From positions 42,851,220 to 42,915,219 of the forward strand of contig OV121089.1 of the NCBI GenBank assembly GCA_921293015.1: 64,000 bases of DNA. The letters are read 5' to 3'. The stretch's first letter is position 1; each line of letters starts with the position of its first letter. The position numbers and the translations under genes are program-made. The notes under the pieces are model-generated. The model saw only the letters and a program-made list of their open reading frames with translations, did not search any database and was not told the DNA's origin. This DNA is from Phorcus lineatus (lineage: Eukaryota; Mollusca; Gastropoda; Trochida; Trochidae). Shown here piece by piece: positions 21,701 through 29,769 of this stretch.

Positions 21701-24499
21701 CAGATATGTCCGGATCAAAGTCAAAATTATTATCGACGTGTAGGGAGTATATATATATTTTTGGTTTTATATGAACATGTTAGTTCGGTTGACGTTCGAT
21801 TATTTTAGGGCCAGTTAGATATTGAACAAAATGATTAAGAGTATTTAATTTTATTGCTTGGCATTTTTTTTTTAAATTTTCATTGAATAAATTTATATAC
21901 ATTTACATTTGAAAAAATTACAAATTCTTTCATGATATTCTATTCTGTATTGATGTTGAAGTTCCTAAAGAAATGCTTTCATTTTGCCGCACCGACATAT
22001 TACGCGCAAGGGGTGAAGCGGACGTAAAATACGAATCGTTTACCTCTTTTGTGATCGAATGCATAGATTGAAAATGATTCTTTCATTATTACCTCGCCAA
22101 CTGAAAATGAAATTAAAATTTCTTTGCAAACAAATAATGAGGTAACATTATTAAAAATGCTATCTCTTTTCCCATAATTCATCAACTGATGAAAATCTGC
22201 ATGTGAACAAGATGCAAACATTATGATATTTTTGCACAGTTGACTTACAGGGACACAAAAAACTTTACAAATGGTGTAATTTCATCGACAGATAGTGGTT
22301 GTTTCTGAAAATTAACATCTCAATGCTTCTAATTATGCATAGTGACAAATAACAGGGATTTATTATCGAAAACCGGACAATGAAGCGCGCCAATGACTCA
22401 AAAGTAAGTTTTGAAACCTATTTAGAGCAGAAACAACGAAGAATATAGTTTGATATTGCCGAGTAGGTCATTTAACTAATATGCATGAAAATGGGACGCT
22501 GAATTTCATATCATAATCCTGACATTTAAGAGATAAAGAGATAAAGATGCAACTTTAGATAGGCGGTTTGTATTTTACTCAGTTCATATGATATTTGGGA
22601 TACATACAAAATTCATGAAATACATTCTGTGTCATTTTACGGTAACACAAAGAGGAGGTGTTTATAATCGATTGTAACAAGTGTTCAAGTATTCAGATAA
22701 TTAGAATGCGATGCACCCCACCCCCCCCCCCCCCCCTATTAATGGGGTAGTGTAGGGTACGTTTCAAACATGTTTGTAGATCCAAGTTTGGCCTTTGAAC
22801 ATTGATTTCAATTGCGAACGAGCGCTTAACATAATTTGCTTCGGTGAAGTTTGGGCATTATTTTAAACATTCAGTGCTTTAGATTCGTGAATGATAAGCA
22901 ATTAACACCTAGAATATCGCAGTTAAATTGTTTGGGCCACGCCTTGCAACTTTGATGTTATAAAGGTCGGAGCCGTTCAATATTCCGCCTACACGCTATG
23001 GTAAATATGAGAGCTTGAAAGGCAATACAGGTATCTTGCCATAAAAAGCCAACAATTCATTCTTCAATATAAACGGGTCGATATCCCGCTCCAATTGATC
23101 ATCAATGAATCACGTCGTAAACACGCCACTTTAAAACGAGGCTTGTTTTGTTTGTGTTATTTACGACTTGATGCGAGAGCACGCAGTCCACGTGCTCGGT
23201 CGGGCTCTCTTCAGCTGACGTGTAAATGAAACCGACTCGATCAATTCACGGTACCCTAATTTCTGGCACGGAATTACTATAGCATGAAGTCACGCAAGCT
23301 AAGTGTACGCTTTTGAAAATCAATCATCATTAACGTAATGTCCCGTTTCCTACATCTGTGGTTTGATTGGTCAGTTATATATGGCTCTGACCCTTCCAAA
23401 GCGTGAGAACTCTTTGAACAATGGCTCTGAGGCGTGCATGCATGCGTTGTCATGACGACAAAATATTCACGTCGTCAAAATAATTACACGCGCACTTTTT
23501 AAGTAAATGAAGCGTGCGAAATCGGAGATAAGTCGAAAATCAATTGTTAATTGTTACAACTTGCATACATCGCTTCTGTGACAAAGACATTTAAAGCAGC
23601 ACTTGTTGGGCGGAGAATTTACACGGTTGTTTTCCTTTACATTGAAGCCTGCTTTCGATTTTTGTGTACTTATAGAGTAGTTAACCTTTACATTATTTCC
23701 ACTCAGATAGGAAACTATGTGCATTAAAATTCACAGATATTATAAATAGGTGAAGTGTTGTCTGACAATGCAACAAATCGATTCAGTTGATAATAAAACG
23801 TGCTGAAATGCTGGGAACTGAAACCTATCACACGCGTATGAATACAGAGGAGAATGAATGCAGCGTTCAATTATATTTCCCGCCTTGAAAACTGTTTACG
23901 AGCAGGGTTAAATACTTCAGATAAACAACTTCAGTATAACAGACCCAATAATATTATATCGTGAAGAGGCAATAAACATTGACAATCACTAATACCTCAA
24001 AGAGTTACAGATGATTTATATACCATTAAATGCAGATAATCTTCAATTTCGTCAACAATGTACAATGCTGAAAACTAAACATAGTACATTTTAACAGTCT
24101 GACTGCGAAGAATTTCATGGTTTTCCCTGTGTTTTTAAAGCTGACATATCCACAGAGGGGGTACTATTAGCGGAAATAATGCATAAAACAGTTAAGAATG
24201 AATATCAACAACTGTTTAAGTTCACCTGAAAATAGCAGAAATAACATGTTTTATAAACACTTCCGGAAAACAGACGCCAAACGTTTTATTAGCCAATCGG
24301 ATGCTAGGGGGGTGTGACGACATAGATTTGTAACTCACTAGGGTTTATTCTTCTTGCTGGACTAAGTACAGGAACAGGTGATCAGGTCACAGGGGCAGTG
24401 TAGTTGTAATTGCTGCGGTTTTAGTGCAAAGACGAAACTGACCACTGAAATTTGAATATCCTTAGCTTTGAACACCCTGACTTACCTACGGATCCACAT
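1..24499 (-). CDS. NLE1: Notchless homologue (WD40 ribosome-assembly factor), 3' end beyond window; overall gene span
   Basis: Nine minus-strand coding exons (24499-24486, 19202-19025, 18293-18073, 17621-17465, 16715-16618, 16219-16183, 15617-15462, 13094-12959, 810-764) join with matching phases into about 348 residues; the first is tentative. The product shows the NLE N-terminal domain ([19 protein letters not shown]), then WD40 blades with motifs such as [21 protein letters not shown] and [10 protein letters not shown]. Known role: NLE1/Rsa4 is a nucleolar 60S assembly factor whose N-terminal domain contacts the MIDAS domain of the AAA+ ATPase Mdn1/Rea1. Vertebrate NLE1 has about 485 residues, so roughly the last 130 (the C-terminal blades) should lie left of base 1. 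No further exon is seen in 1-763. Every intron has GT-AG ends. An opposite-strand gene sits in the largest intron. The gene identity is secure; the 5' end is less so. Confidence 0.93.
764..810 (-). CDS. NLE1: NLE1 exon 9 (47-nt exon; last one in the window)
   Basis: Two bases complete the split Ala codon (G|CT), then [15 protein letters not shown] follows. This matches the NLE1 linker LQELKERALSRYNLVRG that precedes the next WD blade. The acceptor is aacatttcag and the donor is AAG|GTGGGT, ending on a whole codon. The phase match across 12 kb, together with the homology, makes this the true next exon. The remaining propeller exons lie left of base 1. Confidence 0.88.
811..8313. other. NLE1 large intron, left section
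   Basis: AT-rich intron. A short direct repeat of about 35-38 bp occurs twice at 3093-3165 (gtagatgtcacaaagagcaa...). A palindromic CRE-type site TGACGTCA lies at 3291-3298 in a short, less AT-rich patch. No convincing coding exon was found on either strand; the ORFs here are short and compositionally random. Confidence 0.45.
3093..3165. repeat. Two-copy short direct repeat
   Basis: The segment GTAGATGTCACAAAGAGCAA and the following AGAAAC...GAGTTCGCA occurs at 3093-3130 and again at 3131-3165. The second copy is a few bases shorter. It looks like a recent local slippage duplication. Confidence 0.75.
8314..8645 (-). mobile_element. tRNA-derived SINE with perfect 13-bp target-site duplication
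   Basis: The element (8327-8632, minus orientation) is bounded by identical direct repeats TGACCCTTTGAAG at 8314-8326 and 8633-8645. Its head at the high-coordinate end has a pol III A box (TAGCGCAGTGG) and B box (GGTTCGAATCC) and resembles a degenerate tRNA-Arg. The anticodon stem is mispaired, so it is not a functional tRNA. The far end reads GCGGCGTTACACACCAACTC, the tail form common in mollusc SINEs and their partner LINEs. Reading across it gives the well-known spurious peptide [20 protein letters not shown]. Total length is about 306 bp. It lies in an NLE1 intron, upstream of the nested gene. Confidence 0.9.
8883..8899 (+). promoter_or_regulatory. Likely splice acceptor upstream of the nested gene's CDS
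   Basis: A tctctctctcttccag polypyrimidine tract ending in AG sits 32 bp before the start codon at 8932. This suggests that the coding exon is preceded by a spliced 5' UTR exon. The upstream exon was not identified. Confidence 0.5.
8932..10368 (+). CDS. Multi-pass membrane protein with large extracellular C-terminus (uncharacterised; faint XK-related resemblance), nested in NLE1 intron
   Basis: A 478-residue ORF in a single coding exon, by far the longest in the window. Residues 1-48 are basic, then acidic and helical (cytoplasmic by the positive-inside rule). Five hydrophobic segments lie near 51-73, 90-110, 127-152, 158-182 and 204-227. Residues 228-478 form a hydrophilic domain with sequons at N275, N320 and N397 and five cysteines, consistent with an extracellular location. 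TM1 contains DISDLASDW, and TM3 contains EDIPQ. Both positions recall the D..SD and E..PQ motifs of XK-related scramblases, but overall likeness is weak and the C-terminal domain is not an XKR feature. I believe similar unnamed proteins occur in molluscs and other invertebrates, from memory only. Function is unknown. An acceptor-like site upstream and AATAAA at 10743 and 10954 support a real transcript. Confidence 0.88.
   Translation: MKEMTVAEKGERKPRKSSKSSQVSIEEVDADQIDGLKQKLEEKIRRHRYLQVIIFLVLVALDISDLASDWLFYIDVSIAEQGLVYGLPEEAAVISLLVFSIVGSITFVFEACNLGKEIFTGDPWFNVDLVTAIILWIEDIPQITINVVIALCREDPISVFQVVKACIIILGIIIRIIISLARYCSKASIAELKQKTKTSRLHVTYHVFIMLGLILNFIGACCVFFFTQTQRDLDGKIIYEVPDTIFEERYHDDRYFKDVSIYFHHPSFDVVEPQNVTEANWMRLIKVNSVRNLPNKIVMFNYEYQNTATDLKMVLYENNNGSLWEAIECYTMDKTTTKLKIESNCKTFLTGDRHSIIFKFSFIPPDHVFRKLIFGDIKFNAKYSNNKGYCEDISASNITNLIEVGLEKDLSITVHYYRTDKGEDNHIVVPATGDPVFYRLQDFTDITEVWQTGWLYCETKGSLAPHVDRSIQPPCEVI
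10743..10959 (+). terminator. Candidate polyadenylation signals for the nested gene
   Basis: AATAAA occurs at 10743-10748 and 10954-10959, about 375 and 585 bp after the stop codon, in AT-rich sequence. Either could end the nested gene's transcript. In this AT-rich context such hexamers are frequent by chance. Confidence 0.4.
11560..12033. mobile_element. MITE with 19-bp terminal inverted repeats and TTAA borders
   Basis: The left end reads TTAAAGAGCCACTCCGTGA (11560-11578). The right end, TCATGGAGTGGCTCTTTAA (12015-12033), is its inverse with one mismatch. The 474-bp element has no coding capacity. TTAA at both extremes suggests a piggyBac-type target-site duplication with inner ends AGAGCCACTCC. 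The core contains CGAAAACCGGACAGTGGCGC near 11720, which recurs at about 22.37 kb and (inverted) 61.85 kb. It lies in the NLE1 intron 1.2 kb beyond the nested gene. Confidence 0.8.
12034..12958. other. NLE1 large intron, right end
   Basis: AT-rich intronic sequence between the MITE and exon 8, with no feature recognised. Confidence 0.4.
12959..13094 (-). CDS. NLE1: NLE1 exon 8
   Basis: It encodes [32 protein letters not shown] and a more variable [13 protein letters not shown], plus one base of an Ala codon. It is close to vertebrate [20 protein letters not shown]. The acceptor is atgtttcag and the donor is AATG|GTAAGT. The following intron is 12,148 bp, the largest seen in this gene, and it contains a complete opposite-strand gene. 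Confidence 0.95.
13095..15461. other. NLE1 intron 7
   Basis: Intron between exons 8 and 7. A short hexamer-like array (atgcct units) lies near 13889-13920. The ORFs in this interval are not coding by any visible homology. Confidence 0.45.
15462..15617 (-). CDS. NLE1: NLE1 exon 7 (WD40 blades 3-4)
   Basis: It encodes 52 residues: [20 protein letters not shown], then [20 protein letters not shown] and [12 protein letters not shown]. The last part matches the highly conserved [17 protein letters not shown] of NLE1. The acceptor is gtcaatag and the donor is GAT|GTGAGT. The exon begins and ends on whole codons. Confidence 0.95.
16183..16219 (-). CDS. NLE1: NLE1 exon 6 (37-nt microexon)
   Basis: This small exon completes the split Leu codon and adds [12 protein letters not shown], matching the vertebrate segment NPECRYVASSSKDG. 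The acceptor is gttttcccacag and the donor is AAG|GTAAGC, ending on a whole codon. It is too short for most ORF-based searches but is fixed by homology and phase on both sides. Confidence 0.93.
16618..16715 (-). CDS. NLE1: NLE1 exon 5 (end of blade 2, start of blade 3)
   Basis: It encodes [20 protein letters not shown] and [12 protein letters not shown] plus two bases of a Leu codon. This matches the NLE1 segment LLWDPSTGKQVGRTLAGH and its following KWITGLSW strand. The acceptor is tattgtag and the donor is TT|GTAAGT. Confidence 0.95.
17465..17621 (-). CDS. NLE1: NLE1 exon 4 (WD40 blades 1-2)
   Basis: After one base completing the split Arg codon it encodes 52 residues: [20 protein letters not shown] closes blade 1, and [20 protein letters not shown] with CKNSQ forms most of blade 2. 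It is nearly colinear with vertebrate NLE1. The acceptor is tgtctcag and the donor is CAG|GTTAGA, which is a weaker donor than the others in this gene. Confidence 0.95.
18073..18293 (-). CDS. NLE1: NLE1 exon 3 (rest of NLE domain, start of blade 1)
   Basis: It encodes 73 residues and two bases of an Arg codon. Recognisable blocks are [17 protein letters not shown], the conserved [20 protein letters not shown] link between the NLE domain and the propeller, and [15 protein letters not shown], a WD40 strand with the usual GH and SPDG. The acceptor is taaaccag before 18293 and the donor is AG|GTGAGT. Frame and phase agree with both neighbours. Confidence 0.95.
19025..19202 (-). CDS. NLE1: NLE1 exon 2 (N-terminal NLE domain, first half)
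   Basis: It encodes 59 residues after one base of a split codon: a Gly/Glu-rich start ([12 protein letters not shown]), then [20 protein letters not shown] and the hallmark [19 protein letters not shown]. This is the N-terminal NLE (ubiquitin-like) domain that contacts Mdn1. The acceptor is ttttttag before 19202 and the donor is AAA|GTAGGT after 19025, ending on a whole codon. The Gly-rich leader differs from vertebrate NLE1. An in-frame Met at 19153 could be an alternative start. Confidence 0.92.
20570..20750. repeat. AACGTC-rich interspersed repeat
   Basis: The interval is packed with short inverted and direct forms of TCAACGTCAA and ACGTCGAAATAACGTC, and it ends with GCCTGCTGGGTAG. Repeats of this texture, with a CCCAGCAGGC-type end, are widespread in aquatic animal genomes and are probably non-autonomous DNA elements. 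A weaker patch is present at 19930-20020. The left border is unclear. Confidence 0.5.
22330..22520 (+). mobile_element. Diverged relative of the MITE core
   Basis: ATCGAAAACCGGACAATGAA with GCGCGCC (from about 22368) and the later AACTAATATGCATG...GGGACG (about 22474) align with the core of the 11560-12033 element (CGAAAACCGGACAGTGGCGC; AACTAATATCCATG...GGACG). No terminal inverted repeats were found, so borders are approximate. Confidence 0.55.
22716..22736. repeat. Poly-C tract
   Basis: A run of 16 C at 22721-22736, preceded by cacccca. It is a potential assembly or sequencing trouble spot. Confidence 0.95.
24486..24499 (-). CDS. NLE1: NLE1 proposed coding exon 1 (14 nt: MWIR plus two bases of a Ser codon)
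   Basis: The next exon begins with one base completing a codon, so the preceding exon must end with two. On the minus strand ATG TGG ATC CGT AG is followed by GTAAGT, a full-consensus donor (AG|GTAAGT). It ends in exactly that phase, so the joint codon is AGC. The frame has a stop 20 codons upstream of this ATG and no other Met between. NRF1/ETS motifs lie just upstream. Alternatives are another undetected small exon, or initiation at the in-frame Met at 19153. No homology can confirm so short an exon. Confidence 0.45.
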
Positions 24500-24650
24500 T
24501 GGACTATTCCTCTGGCTGTAGTGGTCTTGGATAGTCTTGGAAGCTTGTGTGAGTCCTCATGTGTTGGCAAGGGGTAAGGGTGGCTGTGGCCGGCGATGAC
24601 GGAGATTATGTTGTAAGTCTCTTCTACATATTCCTCTGTGTCGTGTACTG

Positions 24651-24697
24651 TGCGCACGCGCGAGTGACTTCTCTTGTATGGAGTTATTTCCTTCCGG
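24651..24697 (-). promoter_or_regulatory. Putative NLE1 core promoter with NRF1-like and ETS-like sites
   Basis: TGCGCACGCGCG at 24651-24662 fits the NRF1 consensus YGCGCAnGCGCR. The minus strand reads CCGGAAG at 24697-24691, the ETS/GABP core. Both lie 150-200 bp upstream of the proposed NLE1 start codon on the minus strand. This pairing is typical of TATA-less housekeeping promoters, including ribosome-biogenesis genes. The motif matches are seen directly; promoter function is inferred. Confidence 0.4.
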
Positions 24698-25139
24698 TAG
24701 CGTACATTTCGACAGTCGATCTTTAGACGTTTTTCGCCAAAGGTTCTTTCAAGGATGCGGATTTGATTGCGTCGAACAAGAGACACGTTTGAATGACTCG
24801 AAAACTTACACTCTTCAAAATTTACGAAAACATTTGGATCAATTTAAACAATGGGTAAAAAATGCTTAAAAATAAATCAAGAGTTTTAACTTACTTAAGG
24901 TTACTTAAGATTTTGCAGTTCAACAAAGAAGAGTTCGTATTAACTAAAAAACAACTTGATAAATGAAGCCATTCAATGGAGCAGGGATTGAGGTCAGCCT
25001 TGATACATTATGACAAGGCATTGTTGTGTTGTCTTATCATTAGTTATATATGTTGATATGAGATTATTCCATCTAGATATTTATCTTTACTAGTTTGGGA
25101 AATTAGTGATGGTTCACCTAGCTAATGTCAGAAAACAAG

Positions 25140-25181
25140 ATGGCGGACCGAAAATCGACATTATTTGATAATCAATCACCG
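25140..25181 (+). CDS. Candidate first coding exon of an unidentified plus-strand gene
   Basis: In aacaagATGGCGGACCG the start codon lies in a strong Kozak context that also matches the YY1 motif AAnATGGCGG, often found at housekeeping start codons. Fourteen codons (MADRKSTLFDNQSP) run to CCG|GTAAGG, a good donor, ending on a whole codon. It lies about 640 bp from the proposed NLE1 start and points away from it, so a shared bidirectional promoter is possible. No downstream exon with recognisable homology was found on the plus strand, so the gene is unnamed and may not exist. Confidence 0.3.
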
Positions 25182-26078
25182 GTAAGGGATCATCTATGAG
25201 CAATCAATATCGAGAAAAAAATCGATGAGAAATCCATGATTGAATACCTTGACCTCTAGAGGGATGTCCTCATTCTCCAAGCAGAATTTCTATAACTCTC
25301 CGACAGGTGGCTCGTGCTGAAAGAGTTGATTGTCCCCACGTCACGTGACCTCTTGAACAATTTCGGGTTTGAATATCTGTCGATAGGTATTTGTGAAATG
25401 TTTTAGGTTCCAAATTCGCAGGAGCTAAATAACATGACAAGTAGACAAACGATAAAACATGGGCTTCTGTTACAATGGGAAATGGAGTTTCTAATGTTTT
25501 CCTTTCGATGCTAAGAAAATTGGAAACAACGATTTGAAAGGGTTGACTTAATTATTCTAGTATAAGTTTTTGGTGATGGAAATTCACCATTTAGTTACTA
25601 ATTTAACACATTATAGACAACATATTGTAAATGAGGATAACATTAATTGTCATTATTTTATGCATTAAGTTGACGTATGTTGCTGGCGTCTATAGCATTA
25701 ATTTCAATTGATAAAATGCAGGACATTGATAACATCTTTACAAATTGTTGATTATGAAAAACTTGTTTCTATTAAAAAAACTAATATGACTTTATGTTCG
25801 ATGACAATAATGAAACAATATTTGGTACTTTTATAATCTTATAATCTGAATCCAAATTCAATTATATCCCCATATTTTTCCATCGTGGTGCTAAAACTAT
25901 TTTCAAGAAAGATCCATTTAAATGCGAAAATATCATGTTGAGCTTCCAGTGATTAATGCAACGCGAATTGGTAACTTTATTTGACATCATCAGTGGCGCT
26001 TTAGAATAAAGGGCCTGCTTCTTTATCCAGATGAGTGTCGCCTCCTCTTTCATGTAAAGTAACCGGCAATAGTAAAAC

Positions 26079-26404
26079 GTGTATTCCACATCTTATGCAA
26101 AGTACAACCTAATCTTAGGCAAACGTAGCATTAAAGGCAAATAATATTGTAAATGTTATGAGCGATATAGATAAGGTGTCTTGATAAGGAAAAAATCCGT
26201 TATACTGATGTAAGCAGTCCGGGGGTAAAGAAAGTGTATTCCACATCTTTTGCAACATACAACCTAAACTTAGGGGGGAAAGCATTAAAGGCAAATAATA
26301 GTGTAAATTTCATGAGCGATATAGATAAGGTGTCTTGATAGGGCACGATAAGGAAAAAATAAGTTATACTGATGTAAACAGTCCGTGGGTAACAGTTTAA
26401 AGAA
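26079..26404. repeat. Tandem duplication of about 155 bp
   Basis: Unit 1 (26079-26233) and unit 2 (26234 to about 26404) share GTGTATTCCACATCTT, GCATTAAAGGCAAATAAT and GAGCGATATAGATAAGGTGT in order. The second unit carries a short insertion (gggcacgata) and scattered substitutions. Confidence 0.85.
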
Positions 26405-26665
26405 ACTTCTACTGGCTTTACACATAAAAGTTGGGTTATGAAACTAATAATACAATTGTTATACTTACTTATATACTTATAATTTACCTAAATGAATGAC
26501 ATGTATTTAAGCAACTTGAAACTATTGGAAATAAAAATGAATTTTTTTCTGCACTGGTTTCGAAATAATTACTGACATCGATTAAGAGAAATAAAGTTTT
26601 AAAATTAAACGATGAGATTAAGAAAGTTGCATAACACGACGACAAATATGAAAAATTATTCAATG

Positions 26666-26668
<3 letters not shown>

Positions 26669-26731
<63 letters not shown>
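26669..26731. repeat. (GA)n microsatellite
   Basis: About 31 uninterrupted GA units. The minus-strand Leu-Ser repeat reading frame across it is an artefact. Confidence 0.97.
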
Positions 26732-26734
<3 letters not shown>

Positions 26735-28639
26735 ACATACAACCGACAATACTAAAAACAACCACTTAAATACTAAACTATATATGTTACATACAGAAAC
26801 TAGACTTACACTCCTTCAAAACACATCACAGAGAATGTAGGCATATGCACTGTGTGCTACGAAAACCTATGACAAGGTACACACAAATATAAGATACACT
26901 TTAGGTTGTTATTGTTTATTTAATTTCTTTCTCAATCACTGAGTACAATGCTGACATTGTTTAATCAGACAAAGTTTGGTTTACGCTACATGTATATCCG
27001 TACGGATGTTCACATTGAAAACGAATATAATTTCCGCTAAAACATCCTGCATCCGAAATCTTATACACATCCTTCTTTTATTAAGTTTGTGTTTTTAAAT
27101 AATGCTTTGTTCTACGAATTTATATATGAATCTATTATATGCAAATAAGAGCACTGCGGTTGATGGTCGTATGTCAGTTTTATATATAAACCAGTGATGT
27201 GAATTCTCAGAAATAGATGACTTCCTAAAACCATAATTCTTGTTTCTTTAAATGAAGGATTTAATTTCTCTTCATGATATATTTATTTTCCCGTGCACTT
27301 TATAATATGTTATTTACTTATAAACGAGTGATATCTAAGTCAATGATGCCTTTGCCAGCTACTTTACTCTTCGTAGTTTCCAAGAATGAACGACTGTCCA
27401 TTATTGGGGAAAACGTTTATATAAGTAGACTTATATGGCTAAATTGTATGACAATTGCTTGTAATACAGTATTCATAGCAGAGCTCCACAGTGCATAATC
27501 TAATATTGGCGAGCTTCATTGCTTCACAGGCGTACAGTCTGTCACACACAATACCGGTATTTAGAACATCGTACACGATGCAGACATCCCAATTTACCAC
27601 TTATTCCTAAGTAGGGAAAACGTCGATGCCGTTATCGCTAGGTCAAGTGTACTGTCTTGATAAATAGCATATATACATATTCAATTACAAGTCTATCGGG
27701 AAATGATAGGTCTGGCGAACTCTTCCGATACAGAGGCTTGGGTAATGAATAGAAGTTACGTCAAAAATGATATTGACATTCAGTGGTGAAATTCCTATCC
27801 GAACAGTCTAACTCGTATCTGAAAGTCAATAATATCTCCAAAAGTAAGATCATAATCACTTCAAATGTCAGTTTCGTTCGTAACAACTCGACGGTCAGAT
27901 TTGTGTACATAGGATTTATGGGAACTCGTAGGAATGAACACGGATTGTAACAGAAAGCATTCGGATAATTTGCAGAGCACATTCTCCAGGAGAAGGATTG
28001 ACATATAATTATACAAATTTCAAGAGCAGCAGAGTCCTTGTTATTGCGTTTGGCGTTTAAAGTATTGTTGGCAAGTCTTCCTTACTACAGTACAGTTACG
28101 GGGTCTACATGTTATCAGAACTCGGGCTGAAGCTTCTCTCTGTCCTTACAACGTCCTAAGGCAGACACACTTAACGTACGGTAATGATTCCGGTCGTTAT
28201 CAACAGAGACGACGAGGACCGCGGATTTCAACTTTTGATGTGTTATATGCGTTTGCGGAAGACTGACACCTTGCAACCTTAAATGCCTTTCCAAACAAAT
28301 TTTCAAGTGCATGTGTATTACTGTGAATATTTCCATTGCCCTCTCGATTCCCGTAATATTATCGAGCATCTGTCAATTCGGGTAACTTACTACAGATTAA
28401 CAACCTCTACAACAACTTCTTTATTCTTATAATGCGACTCAGCTCCTCGTGTCTTATCAAGGCAATAATGATATGATGAGAGAGAGGGTTACATATACAT
28501 GCTTAATGTTATGTTAATCAACAGAGAAATTAACACCAGTAGTTCATAAAGAACAAACATGTTATTGAGGCAGATTGCACATGGTATAACAATAGGAATA
28601 CAACTAGAAACAAGGTTTGTACACGCTTGTAGAAACATT
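26732..28639. other. Non-coding interval
   Basis: AT-rich with no recognisable gene, RNA or repeat. The ORFs are short and of random composition. Confidence 0.4.
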
Positions 28640-28641
28640 TT

Positions 28642-29769
28642 TTAATCAGGTGGAAGCCAGGGATGTTCACAGCCTGAGATAAAGAGTTGCTGCTGCTGAA
28701 TTTCGAAGTCTTCTGCACTGTCGTCTATGAGGGCCATGATCTTTGACTTAGCATACCGGTATAGGTTTCGGTAGCGTATGTAGTGCATATGCCACCAAAT
28801 GGGCAAAGGAGGCCCTCTCTGCTTCATGAACAGACATTGGTGCTGTCTTCTTTTCCATAAGCTGCTCCGCCACCACCACCAGTAACCTATCAGCAGGGCA
28901 GTCTTCTGCACTGTCGTCTATGAGGGCCATGATCTTTGACTTGGCATACCAGTATACACAATTTAGTAACAGTAGAAACAAAAATCACCCCTTCCAAATA
29001 ATGGGCTGGTCGAAATGATAAAAGGCAAGGTTAGAAGCTTGGAAAGGTAGTTCACTCTGGAAGGCTAAGAAGGCTAAGAAGCAGTAGTAAGAAGCAGTAG
29101 GCAATCCCGCCGACCGGCCGAACAGTAGGCTCGGAATGAACCAAAGAGGGAGCTGCGGGGTAAATATGTATCATTCAGTATAAGGAAAGTTTATCTAATA
29201 AGAGTCTGTACTAGAGAACTCCATATATTGTTATTAATTACAAATCTAAGAAGGGCAACGTGATTAACATTTGCTTTTAATGTTTTTATAATAAAACTTG
29301 GGGAAAAAGTAATTGTAGTAATTATTTGAAAGGTGTACCTCGTGCCAAGCGAGTGACATCCCTAAAGTAAAGGTACCGTAAGCAACGGTGTTTACAACAG
29401 TAATGGGTTGGACGGCCTCGAACTAGCAGCAGCAATCTCTTCTTTCGAGGTCGTCATTTTGCCGTCTCTGCACCTCTACTATACGAGGACAGAGAAAGCC
29501 AAATCTTTGGAATAACCACTGGTACCTTTCTGACATGGACGTGTCAGCTTGTTCGGACTTCAAAAGCCGTAATTCCCAAATTTGTCCGATCACTGTGAAA
29601 CCACTGCCTCAGTTCCTGTTCATTATGCTCCATTAATCTCGCCTGGTCTGCCCATAACTTCGCCATACCCTGCTTTCTGCCCAGTCCCTCAGCTTCTTGT
29701 TATACATGCACTCATTAGCCCTGATGAATTCGACCATCAGCTCTTCTTCTTCTTCTTCGGAGAGCTTAA
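28642..29769 (-). pseudogene. Decayed MADF-domain (Myb/SANT-like) gene, of the kind linked to PIF/Harbinger transposons
   Basis: The minus strand encodes a MADF-like domain broken over three frames. Frame 1 (29769-29633) has EEEELMVEFIRANECMYNKK. Frame 2 (about 29672-29544) has GMAKLWADQARLMEHNEQEL then RQWFHSDRTNLG. Frame 3 (about 29565-29423) has MSERYQWLFQRFGFLCPRIV then EVQRRQNDDLE. Order and content fit a MADF domain (acidic start, NECLYNKKL, W at intervals, FLxPHIVRVQRR). A C-terminal BESS-like piece (28989-28642) has FAHLVAYALHTLPKPI and AKSKIMALIDDSAED, and its AKSKIMALIDDSAED block is present twice. Such proteins are often encoded beside Harbinger transposases; none is seen here. Frameshifts show it is not functional. 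Family assignment rests on motif pattern only. Confidence 0.6.
28709..28960 (-). repeat. Internal direct duplication in the MADF pseudogene
   Basis: A segment of about 50 bp beginning GTCTTCTGCACTGTCGTCTA occurs at about 28709 and 28902, with few differences. It encodes the AKSKIMALIDDSAED block in both copies, in different frames relative to the sequence between them. Confidence 0.85.

Larger units (their letters stand above)
19203..24485. other. NLE1 intron 1 (if exon 1 is correct)
   Basis: A 5.3-kb interval. It contains an AACGTC-rich repeat (20.57-20.75 kb), a poly-C tract (22721-22736), and a relative of the MITE core (22.33-22.52 kb). At 20932 there is an aacATGGCG start-like context on the plus strand with no supporting homology. 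CTTCCGG (about 24261) and GCCAATCGG (about 24292) resemble ETS and CCAAT motifs on the plus strand. Confidence 0.4.

Noticed and set aside
24421..24786. 121-codon minus-strand ORF as an NLE1 N-terminus
   Set aside because: At the GTAAGT donor it ends in the wrong phase for exon 2, giving a non-NLE frame.
24678..24869. 63-codon plus-strand ORF starting MELFPSGS
   Set aside because: It overlaps the proposed NLE1 promoter and leader on the other strand; no homology, and no clear splice or polyA context.
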